From NCBI GenBank assembly GCA_022414725.1, contig CM039462.1, positions 121,522,709 to 121,586,708 on the forward strand: a DNA stretch of 64,000 nt, in the 5' to 3' direction. Source of the DNA: Microglena sp. YARC. Lineage: Eukaryota; Chlorophyta; Chlorophyceae; Chlamydomonadales; Chlamydomonadaceae. Numbering within the stretch: the first letter of the stretch is position 1; each line of letters starts with the position of its first letter. Positions 37,455 to 46,880 of the stretch are shown one piece after another. The position numbers and the translations under genes were made by a program. The notes under the pieces are model-generated. The model made no database searches. It had not been told where the DNA came from and saw only the letters and a program-made list of their open reading frames with translations.

Positions 37455-37585
37455 ACCGGTCCGAGTGTTCCTCAAAATATCCTCCTTCAAGCTTCGACGT
37501 GACCTGAGGATGAAAGAGAGATCTTCGGTACACTGCCACAGAACATTTATACATTTTCTGAGCGCTAAACCGACCAATTCCTCAT

Positions 37586-38340
37586 ACAGCTAGGGACATT
37601 TGGTATTGGGACCATAAAAGTGCTTGACATGACAGTAACATTACAAAATGCCAAGGTATCATCCATTAATTGATTCAGTATGACCATACACAAGTGCTTG
37701 ACATGACAGTAACAGTAACAATCAAGAACAACCTATGATTTTGACAAGGCACAACCCTGTTTGAAGACACATCTCACTGCACCAGTCATCCTACAAGTAG
37801 GGCTGACAATTGCCAATGAATTCGTCAATTCAAACATAAGTTTATGCCAAGGCATCATCCATTAATTGATTCAGTATGACCATACACAAGTGCTTGACAT
37901 GACAGTAACAGTAAAAATCAAGAACAACCTATGATTTTGACAAGGCACAACCCTGTTTGAAGACACATCTCACTGCACCAGTCATCCTACAAGTAGGGCT
38001 GACAATTGCCAATGAATTCGTCAATTCAAACATAAGTTTATGCCAAGGCATCATCCATTAATTGATTCAGTATGGCCATACACAAGTGCTTGACATAATG
38101 GGCGTTCCTGCCTCCCGGCCGATTTTTTTAAATTTCTAATCAGGATTTAGAGCCTCTTGAACGACTCGTTAGCTTGAGACATAAGCACCATGGAATTACA
38201 AATCCGCTCCATACCATGTTCGCAACCAGTCCAAATCGGCCGGGAGGCAGGAACGCCCATTACATGACAGTAACATTACAATCAAGAAACAACCTATGAA
38301 TTGGACAAGGAAACCCTAAACAAACTCACTAGGGGTTGTG
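37586..38340. repeat. 195-bp direct repeat, three copies, third split by a MITE
   Basis: Copies begin TGCCAAGG at 37649, 37844 and 38041 and run through TGACAAGGCACAACCCTGTT and TACAAGTAGGGCTGACAATT. The third is interrupted at 38097 by a family-F MITE. A family-J end (CAGCTAGGGACATTTGGTAT) precedes at 37587. No gene. Confidence 0.9.
38097..38261. mobile_element. MITE family F, full copy with ACAT target duplication
   Basis: Both termini present, flanked by ACAT at 38093-38096 and 38262-38265. The neighbouring tandem copies give the uninterrupted empty site directly (CTTGACATGACAGTAACA). Confidence 0.95.
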
Positions 38341-38508
38341 TGAAGAAATCTGCTGCTGGGTACCGTTCAGGATTCCTTTGATGTTAACCTCAATGAAGTC
38401 TGCTCCCATGAGAATCGAGATGGTCAGTATGCACATCAACACTGCAATGGGGAATGCAGTGTGTGTCAGGTATATGCCAGTGTAAGGACAACAACAAGTA
38501 AAAATTTA
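38329..38508 (-). pseudogene. membrane-protein fragment
   Basis: A 59-codon frame without a suitable upstream start reads YTGIYLTHTAFPIAVLMCIL, TISILMGADFIEVNIKGILN and ends SSHNP at 38329. One clear transmembrane helix. Probably the 3' end of a lost gene. Confidence 0.35.
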
Positions 38509-38523
38509 TTAGTAGCTGTGGAT

Positions 38524-38800
38524 GTAACACTCAGACCGGTGAAGAATGTTACTAGTACGCCTATTTATTTATATGGGCGTACTAGCTTACCCAGAGTCAT
38601 AGGCCATCAAATTGAATGTACAGAGGACACCAAATTCAATATGATTCGAATGGTGTTGTTCCGCCATGGATAATAGCAAGTTGGTGAACCGTGACCATTA
38701 CAGAGGTACGTAGCGCATAATTACAAGCTGGCAGGAACGCAGTGTCGAGCGTAGTGAGAAGACAAAACACATACAGTCGGACTTTGGGGACTCGGGATAA
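38524..38800. mobile_element. mixed transposon debris with hairpin and Fanzor-2 tail
   Basis: 38530-38555 resembles a family-E end (CACTCAGACCGGTGAAGAAT). 38556-38588 is a hairpin with stem TAGTACGCC / GGCGTACTA. 38660-38790 (CCGCCATGGATAATAGCAAG ... AACGCAGTGTCGAGCG) matches the 3' part of the Fanzor-2 fragment at 21735-21960. Confidence 0.55.
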
Positions 38801-38980
38801 ACTCACCAAGATTGGATGTCATCAACTACCAAGGCTGCTCCGAACAATGAAGTACCACGCACTCGAGGGATGCAGCCTTTATAGCTTTTCAGCTTTCCTC
38901 CCACCTCGAGACTTATTAGAGTCCCTGAGTATTCTGGGTTGACTTGGGCATGTTGCCTGTGTTACGAAAAAATGGAGCAT

Positions 38981-39051
38981 AAATCAGTCAGTCAGTCAGT
39001 CAGTCAGTCAGTCAGTCAGTCAGTCAGTCAGTCAGTCAGTCAGTCAGTCAG
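38981..39051. repeat. (CAGT)n microsatellite
   Basis: About 17 perfect tetranucleotide units directly before the inverted ~105-bp array. Confidence 0.95.
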
Positions 39052-39056
39052 GAAGG

Positions 39057-39735
39057 CAGTGCAGCAGCAGCAGCAGCATCTAACAACTATCCTGTAAGCT
39101 AGATCCGACCAGCTCAACTCGATATAGCATCCTGTAAGCTATCGAACACTCGCGACAGTGCAGGAAGGCAGTGCAGCAGCAGCATCTAACAACTATCCTG
39201 TAAGCTAGATCCGACCAGCTCAACTCGATATAGCATCCTGTAAGCTATCGAACACTCGCGACAGTGCAGGAAGGCAGTGCAGCAGCAGCATCTAACAACT
39301 ATCCTGTAAGCTAGATCCGACCAGCTCAACTCGATATAGCATCCTGTAAGCTATCGAACACTCGCAACAGTACAGGAAGGCAGTGCAGCAGCAGCATCTA
39401 AAAACTATCCTGTAAGCTAGATCCGACCAGCTCAACTCGATATAGCATCCTGTAAGCTATCGTAAACTCGCGACAGTGCAGCAGCAGCATCTAACAACTA
39501 TCCTGTAAGCTAGATCCGACCAGCTCAACTCGATATAGCATCCTGTAAGCTATCGAAAACTCGCGACAGTGCAGGAAGGCAGTGCAGCAGCAACATCTAA
39601 CAACTATCCTGTAAGCTAGATCCGACAAGCTCAACTCGATATAGCATCCTGTAAGCTATCGAACACTCGCGACAGTGCAGGAAGGCAGTGCAGCAGCAGC
39701 ATCTAACAACTATCCTGTAAGCTATATCCGACCAA
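39057..39735. repeat. inverted copy of the ~105-bp tandem array, about 6.5 units
   Basis: Units contain CTATCCTGTAAGCTAGATCC, GACCAGCTCAACTCGATATA and ACTCGCGACAGTGCAGGAAG, the reverse complement of the 4595-5985 units. Confidence 0.93.
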
Positions 39736-40035
39736 CTTCACCTGGTTGGTTGAACAAACGCGATTGATTGAGCGAGCAAAAGCACTTCCTGAGCAATTAG
39801 CGAACAGGCGATGCAACTCGTCGCGAAATCCTGGAAGCTTCCGAATTTCCAAGAATTGAGTGGTAACCAGCGAAAGATGTGGTGCTTCCTCGCTGCACCG
39901 AGCATATAAACCGACTAAACCCTTATCATGTTTCAGCTGAAGATCGCGACGTTCCACACATTTTGGTTACATTTCAGGTAACATTTGCGGTATGTCTATC
40001 CTGTGACAGGTCACCTTTCACCGATGCGAGCGTTT
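39736..40035. repeat. right flank of the long inverted repeat
   Basis: Reverse complement of 4150-4594 with deletions: GGTTGAACAAACGCGATTGA, GAGTGGTAACCAGCGAAAGA and GGTCACCTTTCACCGATGCG all have inverted matches there. With the arrays this makes an inverted repeat about 34 kb apart. Confidence 0.75.
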
Positions 40036-40049
40036 GCGGTCAGCCAGCT

Positions 40050-40350
40050 GTAACCAGGTCAGATCCGACACGTGTTTCTGCGAGTCCGCATCTGAATTCC
40101 CCTGCCCCACACCGTGTGTCCCGACATATATTGTCAAGCAGAGGTCTGCTTGAGACACGTGTCCCCCATGATGCGCCCATGAAAATACGAGTGTAAACCG
40201 ACATGTCATCAGATCTGCCACGTGTTTTTCGCGCGCCTCGAATCTTCACACGAGTCCGCAGCTGAATTCCAGTTCCCCACTCCTCAAGACCACGTGTCGT
40301 CTCAAGCAGGCTTCTGCTTGACAACACTATGGGAATTCTGAAGGGAGGCC
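40050..40350. repeat. two CAAGCAG...CTGCTTG hairpin units
   Basis: GTCAAGCAGAGGTCTGCTTG (40130-40149) and CTCAAGCAGGCTTCTGCTTG (about 40302-40321) sit in similar surroundings (CACGTGTTT...CGAGTCCGC...CTGAATTCC). Related units are at 55650 and 60130. No gene from 40036 to 40592. Confidence 0.75.
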
Positions 40351-40592
40351 GCATTCCCACGGAGTGGGGCAGTGGAATCTTCTGCTTCCCAACAGTTATA
40401 GAATTTACAGGTTATATTTTGGGTATTCTTTTATACAATGATAATTAGGGGGTTTAAAGAAATATAGAGTCTATGGTTTAATCGATTTACACAAGATGCA
40501 GAACACAATACAGTTAAAAATAGAAGAGCCATTCATTGCAAGTACAATTTAGATACAAAATATGAAGTATATGTGATGTGTTTAGAAACGAG

Positions 40593-41108
40593 ATGTCCTT
40601 GATACTTCCTGGATTGATTGTTGGCGGGTTACATGAATCTTTTGACCGTGATCTTCTCACCACCCACAACGTCACACATATTTTGAACGTTGCTACGGAA
40701 TGCAATGTAACGGAACGCGTGGGGCTAATATATGCTAAAGTTGATATGCCGGATGATTGCCCATCAACTGATATTTCTGTTGCGTTTAGCAAATGCATGG
40801 ATTTCATAATTGCAGCTCATCAAAAAAAAAGTTGTGTGTTTGTGCACTGCCTTGAGGGGGTTAGTCGCTCTGTTTGTGTGACGCTGTGTTATATGGTCCA
40901 ACATGTTGGATGGAAGTTTGAGCATGCATTGATGCATTTACGTTCCCGAAGACCGCATGTCGATCCTTTCCCAAAATACATTGCTCAGACGCGCAATTAC
41001 CTCGTGCAAAAGCGCGAGGAGAGCAACAGAAGCCTCATCATCACAATCGATCACGACAATCCGGTCGAGCAAAATGCTCTCTCTCAGGATGCAACAAAAA
41101 CAATCTGA
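40593..41108 (+). CDS. dual-specificity protein phosphatase
   Basis: A 171-aa protein starting MSLILPGLIVGGLHESFDRD, a typical DSP opening (IxPGLxxGG). The general acid region is DMPDD (51-55) and the signature VHCLEGVSRSVCVTLCYMV has Cys86 and Arg92. The recognition helix ...KFEHALMHLRSRRPHVDPFP follows. It is complete and close to the minimal length of viral DSPs (about 170 aa). The first enzyme at 16967-17602 is not a recent copy, so two separate acquisitions or an old duplication are likely. Confidence 0.88.
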   Translation: MSLILPGLIVGGLHESFDRDLLTTHNVTHILNVATECNVTERVGLIYAKVDMPDDCPSTDISVAFSKCMDFIIAAHQKKSCVFVHCLEGVSRSVCVTLCYMVQHVGWKFEHALMHLRSRRPHVDPFPKYIAQTRNYLVQKREESNRSLIITIDHDNPVEQNALSQDATKTI

Positions 41109-41726
41109 TGGAGAGTGAGGTATGTCTTAAAGTATGCGTGATCAGCTGTGGCAATCATGAATGACATACCTGGTCTCCACAGTTGTCAAGCGAGTATATA
41201 TGCTGTCGACGCGCAGATCTTAACATTTTTAACATTTTAACATTTCTCCTCGTTGTCCATCTGACTCCACATGAAAACGGCGGAAAGCTGTCGCCTCCTC
41301 CTCGTTGTCCATCTGACTCCAAACACAAACGGCGGAAACATCAGGGAAACACGATAAGGATCAATATCGGAACGGTTGTTATCAAAACTCTCAAACCCGT
41401 ATCACACTAAACAAGCGGCGGAGCCCCTTTCACCTCTTCCCCCCAGCGGAGCGACTGGGGGCGACCGGAGGGGAGCCCCCACAAAGGAGTCCGCGAGGAA
41501 CCGAGCGGGTGGGCGACCGGAGGGGAGCCCAAAGTACACAGTACACAGTACACACAGTACACAGTTCACATCAAGCAGCCCCAATGGATAAATAAAATAT
41601 AATTAAATAAATAATATAAACTGAATAAAGCTGACATTCAAGCAGACGGAATATTAATGGAACAACTGAAAAGATGAAGATGCCGCGCGGATATTTCGCT
41701 AGGATTATTATGTTCCAGAGTAGCAA
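41109..41726. repeat. gap: minisatellite units and family-G element (inverted)
   Basis: 41262-41345 holds two ATGAAAACGGCGGAAAGCTG-type units. 41409-41535 is family G in reverse (CAAGCGGCGGAGCCCCTTTC ... GAGTCCGCGAGGAACCGAGC). An ACACAGT repeat follows. No gene supported. Confidence 0.75.
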
Positions 41727-42025
41727 ATGACTCAATTGATGGACAGCAACAACTTGGTCGAAAGTTCAGTCCAAACAGACCTTACTAATGATCAAAGTGC
41801 ACCGCAAATCATAAAACTTACATTATTCATGACACAATCAATGGGGTCGATTATCGAAATGGAGCGCACCACTTGTGATCCAAGAAATTGAGGATAGAGG
41901 AAGTGGTAAAGGGCCATGGTTACACATGGAGCATGAAGTCAACAAATACGACGAATACCAGCGGTGTATCAAGCATCACAGACAGCTGCTTCAGAGCCAT
42001 TATCCGCACATCGCATGGCTCCACT
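41727..42025 (+). pseudogene. frameshifted copy of the 46270-46584 gene
   Basis: Starts MTQLMDSNNLVESSVQTDLT and matches the gene at 46270 until about 41840, where a lost base (CACAATCAATGGG against CACATAATCAATGGG) ends the frame after about 50 codons. The rest of the gene is still recognisable to 42025. Confidence 0.75.
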
Positions 42026-42119
42026 AACATAGTGGTACAACGTACACCGAGAACTGCAGGCGGCTACCGATTTATATTTATATATTATTTATCCATTGGG
42101 GGCTGCTTTGATAGCTTTA

Positions 42120-42302
42120 ATGTCACAAGAGCAGAAGCGGTTGATGCAAGAAATTGCAATTTTGTCTACATCTCCAGACATCGAATACGAAGTGAAAAGA
42201 GAGCAGGTATTGGTTTTGGCCCGGGATCTATGCGCTGCTTCCTCTGAGCATGCCCTCGTCTTTGCCGCTCTGCAAGCTGTAGTCCGCAGGCAAGTTGGAT
42301 GA
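42120..42302 (+). CDS. possible small helical protein overlapping the ankyrin gene
   Basis: A 60-aa frame starting MSQEQKRLMQEIAILSTSPD, helical with VLVLARDLCAASSEHALVFA. It overlaps the 3' end of the opposite-strand ankyrin gene. In the duplicate (46780-46915) deletions break this frame but keep the ankyrin frame, which argues against it being essential. Confidence 0.25.
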   Translation: MSQEQKRLMQEIAILSTSPDIEYEVKREQVLVLARDLCAASSEHALVFAALQAVVRRQVG

Positions 42303-42629
42303 TAAGAGGTTCACTATATCATGATACCCGTTGTTTTGTGCGACATAACATGCAGTACTTGTATCATATTGTGCACCTGGGAGGGCAAGTAATGTTTTTA
42401 CTAAATCATAATGACCGTTTCGAGAAGCCGCAGAAAGATCGCAATTAGTTGGATGCGATCCTGCAGAAATCAGTTTGAGGACACTCTCTCGTTGGTTTAG
42501 TGAGCATGACAAAGTTAGTGCTTGTTGTATGCAGGTCTTGTAATCACTCATCTGCATACACAAGCCGATATTCAGCATTTTCATGTCACCTGTGCCAGCA
42601 CCAACTAGAACAACCGTCTCAGGATCCAT
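42228..42629 (-). CDS. short ankyrin-repeat protein, copy 1
   Basis: A 133-aa protein starting MDPETVVLVGAGTGDMKMLN. It holds two or three ankyrin repeats (SCSLNQRESVLKLISAGSHP, NCDLSAASRNGHYDLVKTLL, ACYVAQNNGYHDIVNLL). The copy at 46881-47255 is nearly identical but has a shorter end. The ATG is the first of the frame. Confidence 0.75.
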   Translation of the reverse strand: MDPETVVLVGAGTGDMKMLNIGLCMQMSDYKTCIQQALTLSCSLNQRESVLKLISAGSHPTNCDLSAASRNGHYDLVKTLLALPGAQYDTSTACYVAQNNGYHDIVNLLSSNLPADYSLQSGKDEGMLRGSSA

Positions 42630-42768
42630 TTGTACTAATCATCACAATTTTTCGTGTTCATTGTACGCAGGGTGTGTGTGTGAGTATGCGATGCGTGCGG
42701 GCTCTCTTTCCACATATCACCCGTGCGTGAGTTCATCATCGTAGCCGCAATCCCATATATCCGCGTCA

Positions 42769-42933
42769 ATGAGAAGTGGCCCTGCGAAGTCCATCGTGTT
42801 CTTCACTCCACGTGAAGACTGTATGTACCGGATCACTGGCTACACATACATGGTCCTCCCCCATAGCTCGCTCTCGGTGCAGGCATCGATCAATGCTTGG
42901 TCAACCACAACGGGTCGCCATGAATTCATTTGA
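42769..42933 (+). CDS. small hypothetical protein
   Basis: A 54-aa frame starting MRSGPAKSIVFFTPREDCMY and ending TTTGRHEFI, with RITGYTYMVLPHSSLSVQAS in between. It has normal coding character and lies between the ankyrin gene and a tandem array. The duplicate at 47708 has a 16-base deletion that ends the frame early. No family recognised. Confidence 0.4.
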   Translation: MRSGPAKSIVFFTPREDCMYRITGYTYMVLPHSSLSVQASINAWSTTTGRHEFI

Positions 42934-42976
42934 TTGACCGAAAAAATGTATGAAGAATGCCTGAGAATGTCTCACA

Positions 42977-43373
42977 TCAACCAATCCCTATTTTAAACGT
43001 GTTCACATGAACACCTCTGAAAAGACTCTCCATCTCTGGAACAACAATTATTTCAAAAAAAAATAAGAATCATCAACCAATCCCTATTTTAAACGTGTTC
43101 ACATGAACACCTCTGAAAAGACTCTCCATCTTGGGAACAACAATTATTTCAACAAAAAATAAGAATCATCAACCAATCCCTATTTTAAACATGTTCACAT
43201 GAACACCTCTGAAAAGACTCTCCGTCTTGGAACAACAATTATTTCAACAAAAAATAAGAATCATCAACCAATCCCTATTTTAAACGTGTTCACATGAACA
43301 CCTCTGAAAAGACTCTCCATCTTGGAACAACAATTATTTCAACAAAAAATAAGAATCATCAATCAATCCCTAT
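42977..43373. repeat. 95/96-bp tandem repeat with GTGTTCACATGAACAC palindrome, 4+ copies
   Basis: Units start TCAACCAATCCCTATTTTAA at 42977, 43073, 43168, 43264 and 43359 (partial). Each contains the perfect palindrome GTGTTCACATGAACAC followed by CTCTGAAAAGACTCTCCATC and an A-rich tail. Single or partial units are at 17640, 34330, 47945 and 48045. Confidence 0.95.
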
Positions 43374-43376
43374 TTT

Positions 43377-43526
43377 ATGGAAGAGGCTGTGCCTCTTCCT
43401 CGTTCCTTGGGTGGGTCTCTGACATACAAAGGGGCGACATGTGTAGGGGATACCTCAGTTACATCTGCTGGCATTGTATTGTCCAGTCAAGAGGATTCAA
43501 CACTTCAAACATTTGTTGATCGGTAA
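43377..43526 (+). CDS. small hypothetical protein or C-terminal fragment
   Basis: A 49-aa frame starting MEEAVPLPRSLGGSLTYKGA and ending TLQTFVDR. It begins exactly where the tandem array ends, so it may be the 3' end of a gene cut by the array. The composition (GDTSVTSAGIVLSSQED) is protein-like. Confidence 0.3.
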   Translation: MEEAVPLPRSLGGSLTYKGATCVGDTSVTSAGIVLSSQEDSTLQTFVDR

Positions 43527-43624
43527 AGAAATTGATAAAGGAAGTGCATTTGCGCGTTCACTGTGCCACATAATTTCCCCCACATACATGGAAAGCGAGT
43601 GCTTGCCTTTCTTTTCCTCGCAGG

Positions 43625-44044
43625 ATGATGGTCAACAACATGTACCCAACCCTTATTATAGCGGTTGCACCAATTGCGCTTTTCATATACCTCCACCGTC
43701 GTGACGAGGCCTATCGTGACGAGGCCTATCGTGCTAATGCCCGTGCTGACAATGAAGCTACGGCCCGTCGTGAGGCTGAGGCCCGTGCTGACAATGAAGC
43801 TACTGCCCGTCGTGAGGCTGAGGCCCGTGCTGACAATGAAGCTACTGCCCGTTGTGCGGAAGCTGCTGCCCGTCGTGAGGCTGAGGCCCGTGCTGATGAG
43901 TCTGAGGACCATCTCAGGCAAAAGTTGTTGTCGTTATCGCCTGATGACGTCGCTGCTATGACTCCTGAACACGTTTCGGAGTATATGAAGGCGTGTGCCT
44001 CGGTTGGGGTATCAGCATTTCATTTGGATCAGCCGGTATTGTGA
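43625..44044 (+). CDS. membrane-anchored helical repeat protein
   Basis: A 139-aa protein starting MMVNNMYPTLIIAVAPIALF (N-terminal membrane anchor). Residues about 26-95 are a charged helix made of 14-residue units (ADNEATARREAEAR), a multiple of the heptad, so a long coiled coil is expected. The C-terminal part (LRQKLLSLSPDDVAAMTPEH) is a separate small domain. The alternative start four codons later (MYPTL) is possible. Confidence 0.65.
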   Translation: MMVNNMYPTLIIAVAPIALFIYLHRRDEAYRDEAYRANARADNEATARREAEARADNEATARREAEARADNEATARCAEAAARREAEARADESEDHLRQKLLSLSPDDVAAMTPEHVSEYMKACASVGVSAFHLDQPVL

Positions 44045-44107
44045 TAATTGCTTTTTTAAATACATACATGTCACACAATCACCCACCCCCGCAGCACATC
44101 TCCTCGC

Positions 44108-44281
44108 ATGGTTTGTCAAGGCAGCACTGAATCCTCGGAGGAGCCCTGTGGGTTACTGAATGTGAGAGGGGGTGTGGGATTGCTTGAAAATTTCACGTTT
44201 TTCAGCAAGGAACTGATGGGGGACGTGGAGGTTGCAACACGATTTGAGGAGCGGCACCTCCAAGATGAAGAGTCCAGATAG
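44108..44281 (+). CDS. small hypothetical protein
   Basis: A 57-aa frame starting MVCQGSTESSEEPCGLLNVR and ending ERHLQDEESR. Its 3' end overlaps the start of the next gene by 17 bases in another frame, as in compact viral genomes. No family recognised. Confidence 0.35.
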   Translation: MVCQGSTESSEEPCGLLNVRGGVGLLENFTFFSKELMGDVEVATRFEERHLQDEESR

Positions 44282-44471
44282 ATACATCCGCTTCTTGGCA
44301 CTGTTTATTGCATTATGTGCTCTTGTGTCGGGATTGTTTCAGAACGCAACATCTCTTACTGGATGGGCAACATTGGGTATTTCATTGATTGGTTTTGCAC
44401 AAGCACTTCTTGAGAAGCTTCCGATATCAGAGGAAGACACAACTCTACAACAACCTTTCTCGCATACATGA
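44265..44471 (+). CDS. small two-helix membrane protein
   Basis: A 68-aa protein starting MKSPDRYIRFLALFIALCAL with two hydrophobic helices (FLALFIALCALVSGLF and GWATLGISLIGFAQALL). Complete. Family unknown. Confidence 0.55.
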   Translation: MKSPDRYIRFLALFIALCALVSGLFQNATSLTGWATLGISLIGFAQALLEKLPISEEDTTLQQPFSHT

Positions 44472-45021
44472 ATGATTTGGACTTCATAACCAATAATTTT
44501 GAGAACTTTCCATTTCCAGCAAAACCATGTCACAGTTAAGTCATTGGTGATGGCATCTATTAGGCTCAGGCTTCGGACGGGTTTCGTGTTTTTTTCCATC
44601 AACACACGTAATTCTCGTTCATATTCTTCTTGGAACATTTTGACCTTTCAATATCAAGGAAGATATTCCTTTATATTCCAACTCGGGATCATGTCTCCAC
44701 CAAGACCAGCAGGAATGATGATGTCACCATTAGGAATGTTATTTCAGTGATCAGCAAGAAGTGCCGCCGTGTGAGAATGGACAAGGATGATGCTGACTGT
44801 GTAATAATGTAATTCGTCACTGTTTCGGCATGACAACTCTCAGATTGGTTTCAGAATGGGGAGCGCGGGCAGATTGGATTGTATTGGATTCATTTGATGA
44901 CTCGCTTGAATTTATTCAATATACTGTAACATTATTGACCGGTCTGACTGAAACGCTTGGGACTTTCACTGAAACGCTTGGGAGGGGGGAAGCGAAGACA
45001 CACTTTTGTTGATGCACAATT
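44472..45021. other. gap: uncertain short frames and a family-E end
   Basis: Competing frames of 80-100 codons exist on both strands at 44339-44812 (for example minus MFQEEYERELRVLMEKNTKP and plus NDDVTIRNVISVISKKCRRV); neither is convincing. 44906-44950 is a family-E end (ATACTGTAACATTATTGACC). Confidence 0.4.
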
Positions 45022-45125
45022 CTACAGTAGGCGGAACAGTAAAATGAAACATATATCATACAGTCAGAGACAGAATTTGTGGGACACCCTTACCGGTGAC
45101 CCTTGAACCCAATTGATTTGTTCGA
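45022..45125. mobile_element. adjacent ends of the mariner/Fanzor family and family C
   Basis: CTACAGTAGGCGGAACAGTA+AAATGAAACATATATCA is followed at once by TACAGTCAGAGACAGAATTT+GTGGGACACC and TTACCGGTGACCCTTGAACC. One element inserted at the edge of another. Confidence 0.7.
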
Positions 45126-45164
45126 TGAAGGTAAAAAAAAACACAGTTGTTCTCGAATAATTAC

Positions 45165-45776
45165 TTATTCGCGACCCTTGCAATCCTTGAGCAATGACAC
45201 GATCCTGGGGATTGTGATGAGGAGGCGCTTTTGGCGCTGGATCTCTTTGTGCTCGATGTACTTGCGGTACGTGCGCTGGATCTTGCGCGCCGAGCACCAC
45301 GCTCGCAACCACTGGGACGCTATGTTCTGTACAATGTCCCATTCCATATTGGCGAATCCATCAGATGCCACACAAAGGATACTGAACTCATCCAACTCAA
45401 TGAACAGGCTGCTTAAAATCTTGCGTGTGAGGGTAATGTAATCTACGGTACACCAATCACGGTACGGGAAGATGGCTTCCAAACCAAGATACATGCCTTG
45501 GAAGCGGGGATCGCATGTGTCATTGTCCGGCGAGACTGTCATCAGATTGAGGATAAACAGCTTGGCGTGGTTTCCGTCTGTGAAGTCGTTGGCAGTCAAT
45601 TCTCCGTAGCATGTACGTATTTTGTTGTCCCACGATTGAACGGCGAGCTTTGCAAGTACCTTCCAAACGCGCGCCATGGGCGGAATGAGTTCTCTTGCGC
45701 GATCGCAAAATGGATCCGACGGAATGCCCGAAGTGTCATTGGCAACATCGTTGTATAATTCAGTAAAGTTTGCCAT
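45165..45776 (-). CDS. hypothetical protein with IQ-like tail
   Basis: A 203-aa protein starting MANFTELYNDVANDTSGIPS. The body includes DPRFQGMYLGLEAIFPYRDW and ILCVASDGFANMEWDIVQNI. Near the end, WCSARKIQRTYRKYIEHKEI resembles an IQ calmodulin-binding motif (IQxxxRxxx), as in the genes at 30537, 51617 and the remnant at 12811. No other domain recognised. Confidence 0.65.
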   Translation of the reverse strand: MANFTELYNDVANDTSGIPSDPFCDRARELIPPMARVWKVLAKLAVQSWDNKIRTCYGELTANDFTDGNHAKLFILNLMTVSPDNDTCDPRFQGMYLGLEAIFPYRDWCTVDYITLTRKILSSLFIELDEFSILCVASDGFANMEWDIVQNIASQWLRAWCSARKIQRTYRKYIEHKEIQRQKRLLITIPRIVSLLKDCKGRE

Positions 45777-45971
45777 TGTGTTTGTGGGTATTTGTGAGTA
45801 TTTTGTGGTGGTTATCGGTTTCTTTTATGACAATTCAGTCATTTTTTTTTGTTCACATCCGTCCATTCATTCTCACACACGCCACTGCGGATTTCGCAGA
45901 CTCCTTGTCCATCAGACCGATAGACAGACCGCACACACACATGACATGGCGGCTTGCGCAGACTCATCATC

Positions 45972-46165
45972 GTCCATCTGCCTCCACATGAAAACGGCGG
46001 AAAGCTGTCGCCTCCTCCTCATCGTCCATCTGCCTCCACATGAAAACGGCGGAAAGCTGTCGCCTCCTCCTCATTGTCCATCTGCCTCCACATGAAAACG
46101 GCGGAAAGCTGTCGCCTCCTCCTCATTGTCCATCTGCCTCCACATGAAAACGGCGGAAAGAAGGA
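45972..46165. repeat. 52-bp tandem repeat, about 3.7 copies
   Basis: Units start at 45972, 46024, 46076 and 46128: GTCCATCTGCCTCCACATGA, AAACGGCGGAAAGCTGTCGC, CTCCTCCTCAT. The core AAACGGCGGAA occurs all over the window on both strands. A family-D end (GTGTCCCACTTTATTTGAGA) follows at 46182. Confidence 0.92.
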
Positions 46166-46269
46166 AGGAGTACATGTATGGTGTCCCACTTTATTTGAGA
46201 ACAACTGTAAGCAGAATAGCGAATGCCGCGAGGCTATTTCGCTCGGCTTATTCTGTTCCGGAGTAGCAA

Positions 46270-46584
46270 ATGACTAAATTGATGGACAGCAACAACTTGG
46301 TCGAAAGTTCAGTCCAAACAGAACTTACTAATGATCAAAGTGCACCGCAAATCATAAAACTTACATTATTCATGACACATAATCAATGGGCTCGATTATC
46401 GAAATGGAGCGCACCACTTGTGATCCAAGAAATTGAGGATAGAGGAAGTGGTAAAGGGCCATGGTTACACATGGAGCATGAAGTCAACAAATACGACGAA
46501 TACCAGCGGTGTATCAAGCATCACCAACAGCTGCTTCAGCGCCATTATCCGCACATCGCATGGCTCTTGAGGGCCGTGATCTAA
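46270..46584 (+). CDS. hypothetical protein (intact copy of 41727)
   Basis: A 104-aa protein starting MTKLMDSNNLVESSVQTELT. It has SAPQIIKLTLFMTHNQWARL and HMEHEVNKYDEYQRCIKHHQ. The last few codons (LLRAVI) differ from the other copy, so the natural end is uncertain. No family recognised. Confidence 0.6.
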   Translation: MTKLMDSNNLVESSVQTELTNDQSAPQIIKLTLFMTHNQWARLSKWSAPLVIQEIEDRGSGKGPWLHMEHEVNKYDEYQRCIKHHQQLLQRHYPHIAWLLRAVI

Positions 46585-46639
46585 AAAAGAACCACGATGT
46601 TCTCTTTAACATCCTGCAATTTGTTGATTCAAAATCGTA

Positions 46640-46742
46640 TTGTTGTAGACACCACTCTGCCCCCCTCCGGTGGTCGCGACAAGTTACACCGCAAGGTGTG
46701 CCGTACACGAAGCGGTTTCATTTAAGTATTCCGTTGACTGTA
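46640..46742 (+). mobile_element. ORF-less Fanzor-type 3' end with complete terminal repeat
   Basis: CACCACTCTGCCCCCCTCCG, GGTTACACCGCAAGGTGTGC (written here without one base: TTACACCGCAAGGTGTG) and GGTTTCATTTAAGTATTCCG+TTGACTGTA form hairpin plus terminus with no Fanzor coding sequence upstream. It splits the duplicated 41.7/46.3 kb block between the 46270 gene and the ankyrin gene; the uninterrupted site is seen at 42025. Confidence 0.7.
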
Positions 46743-46880
46743 ACGTAGTGGTACAACGTACACCGAGAACTTTGATAGCTTTGATGTCACTAGAGCAGAA
46801 GCGGTTGATGCAAGAAATTGCAATCTCCAGACATCGAATACGAAGTGAAAAGAGAGCATGTATTGGTTTTGGCCCGGGAT

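Noticed and set aside
44339..44812. Competing frames on both strands of 80-99 codons
   Set aside because: Neither strand shows a motif, a paralogue or a clear start; left as an uncertain gap.
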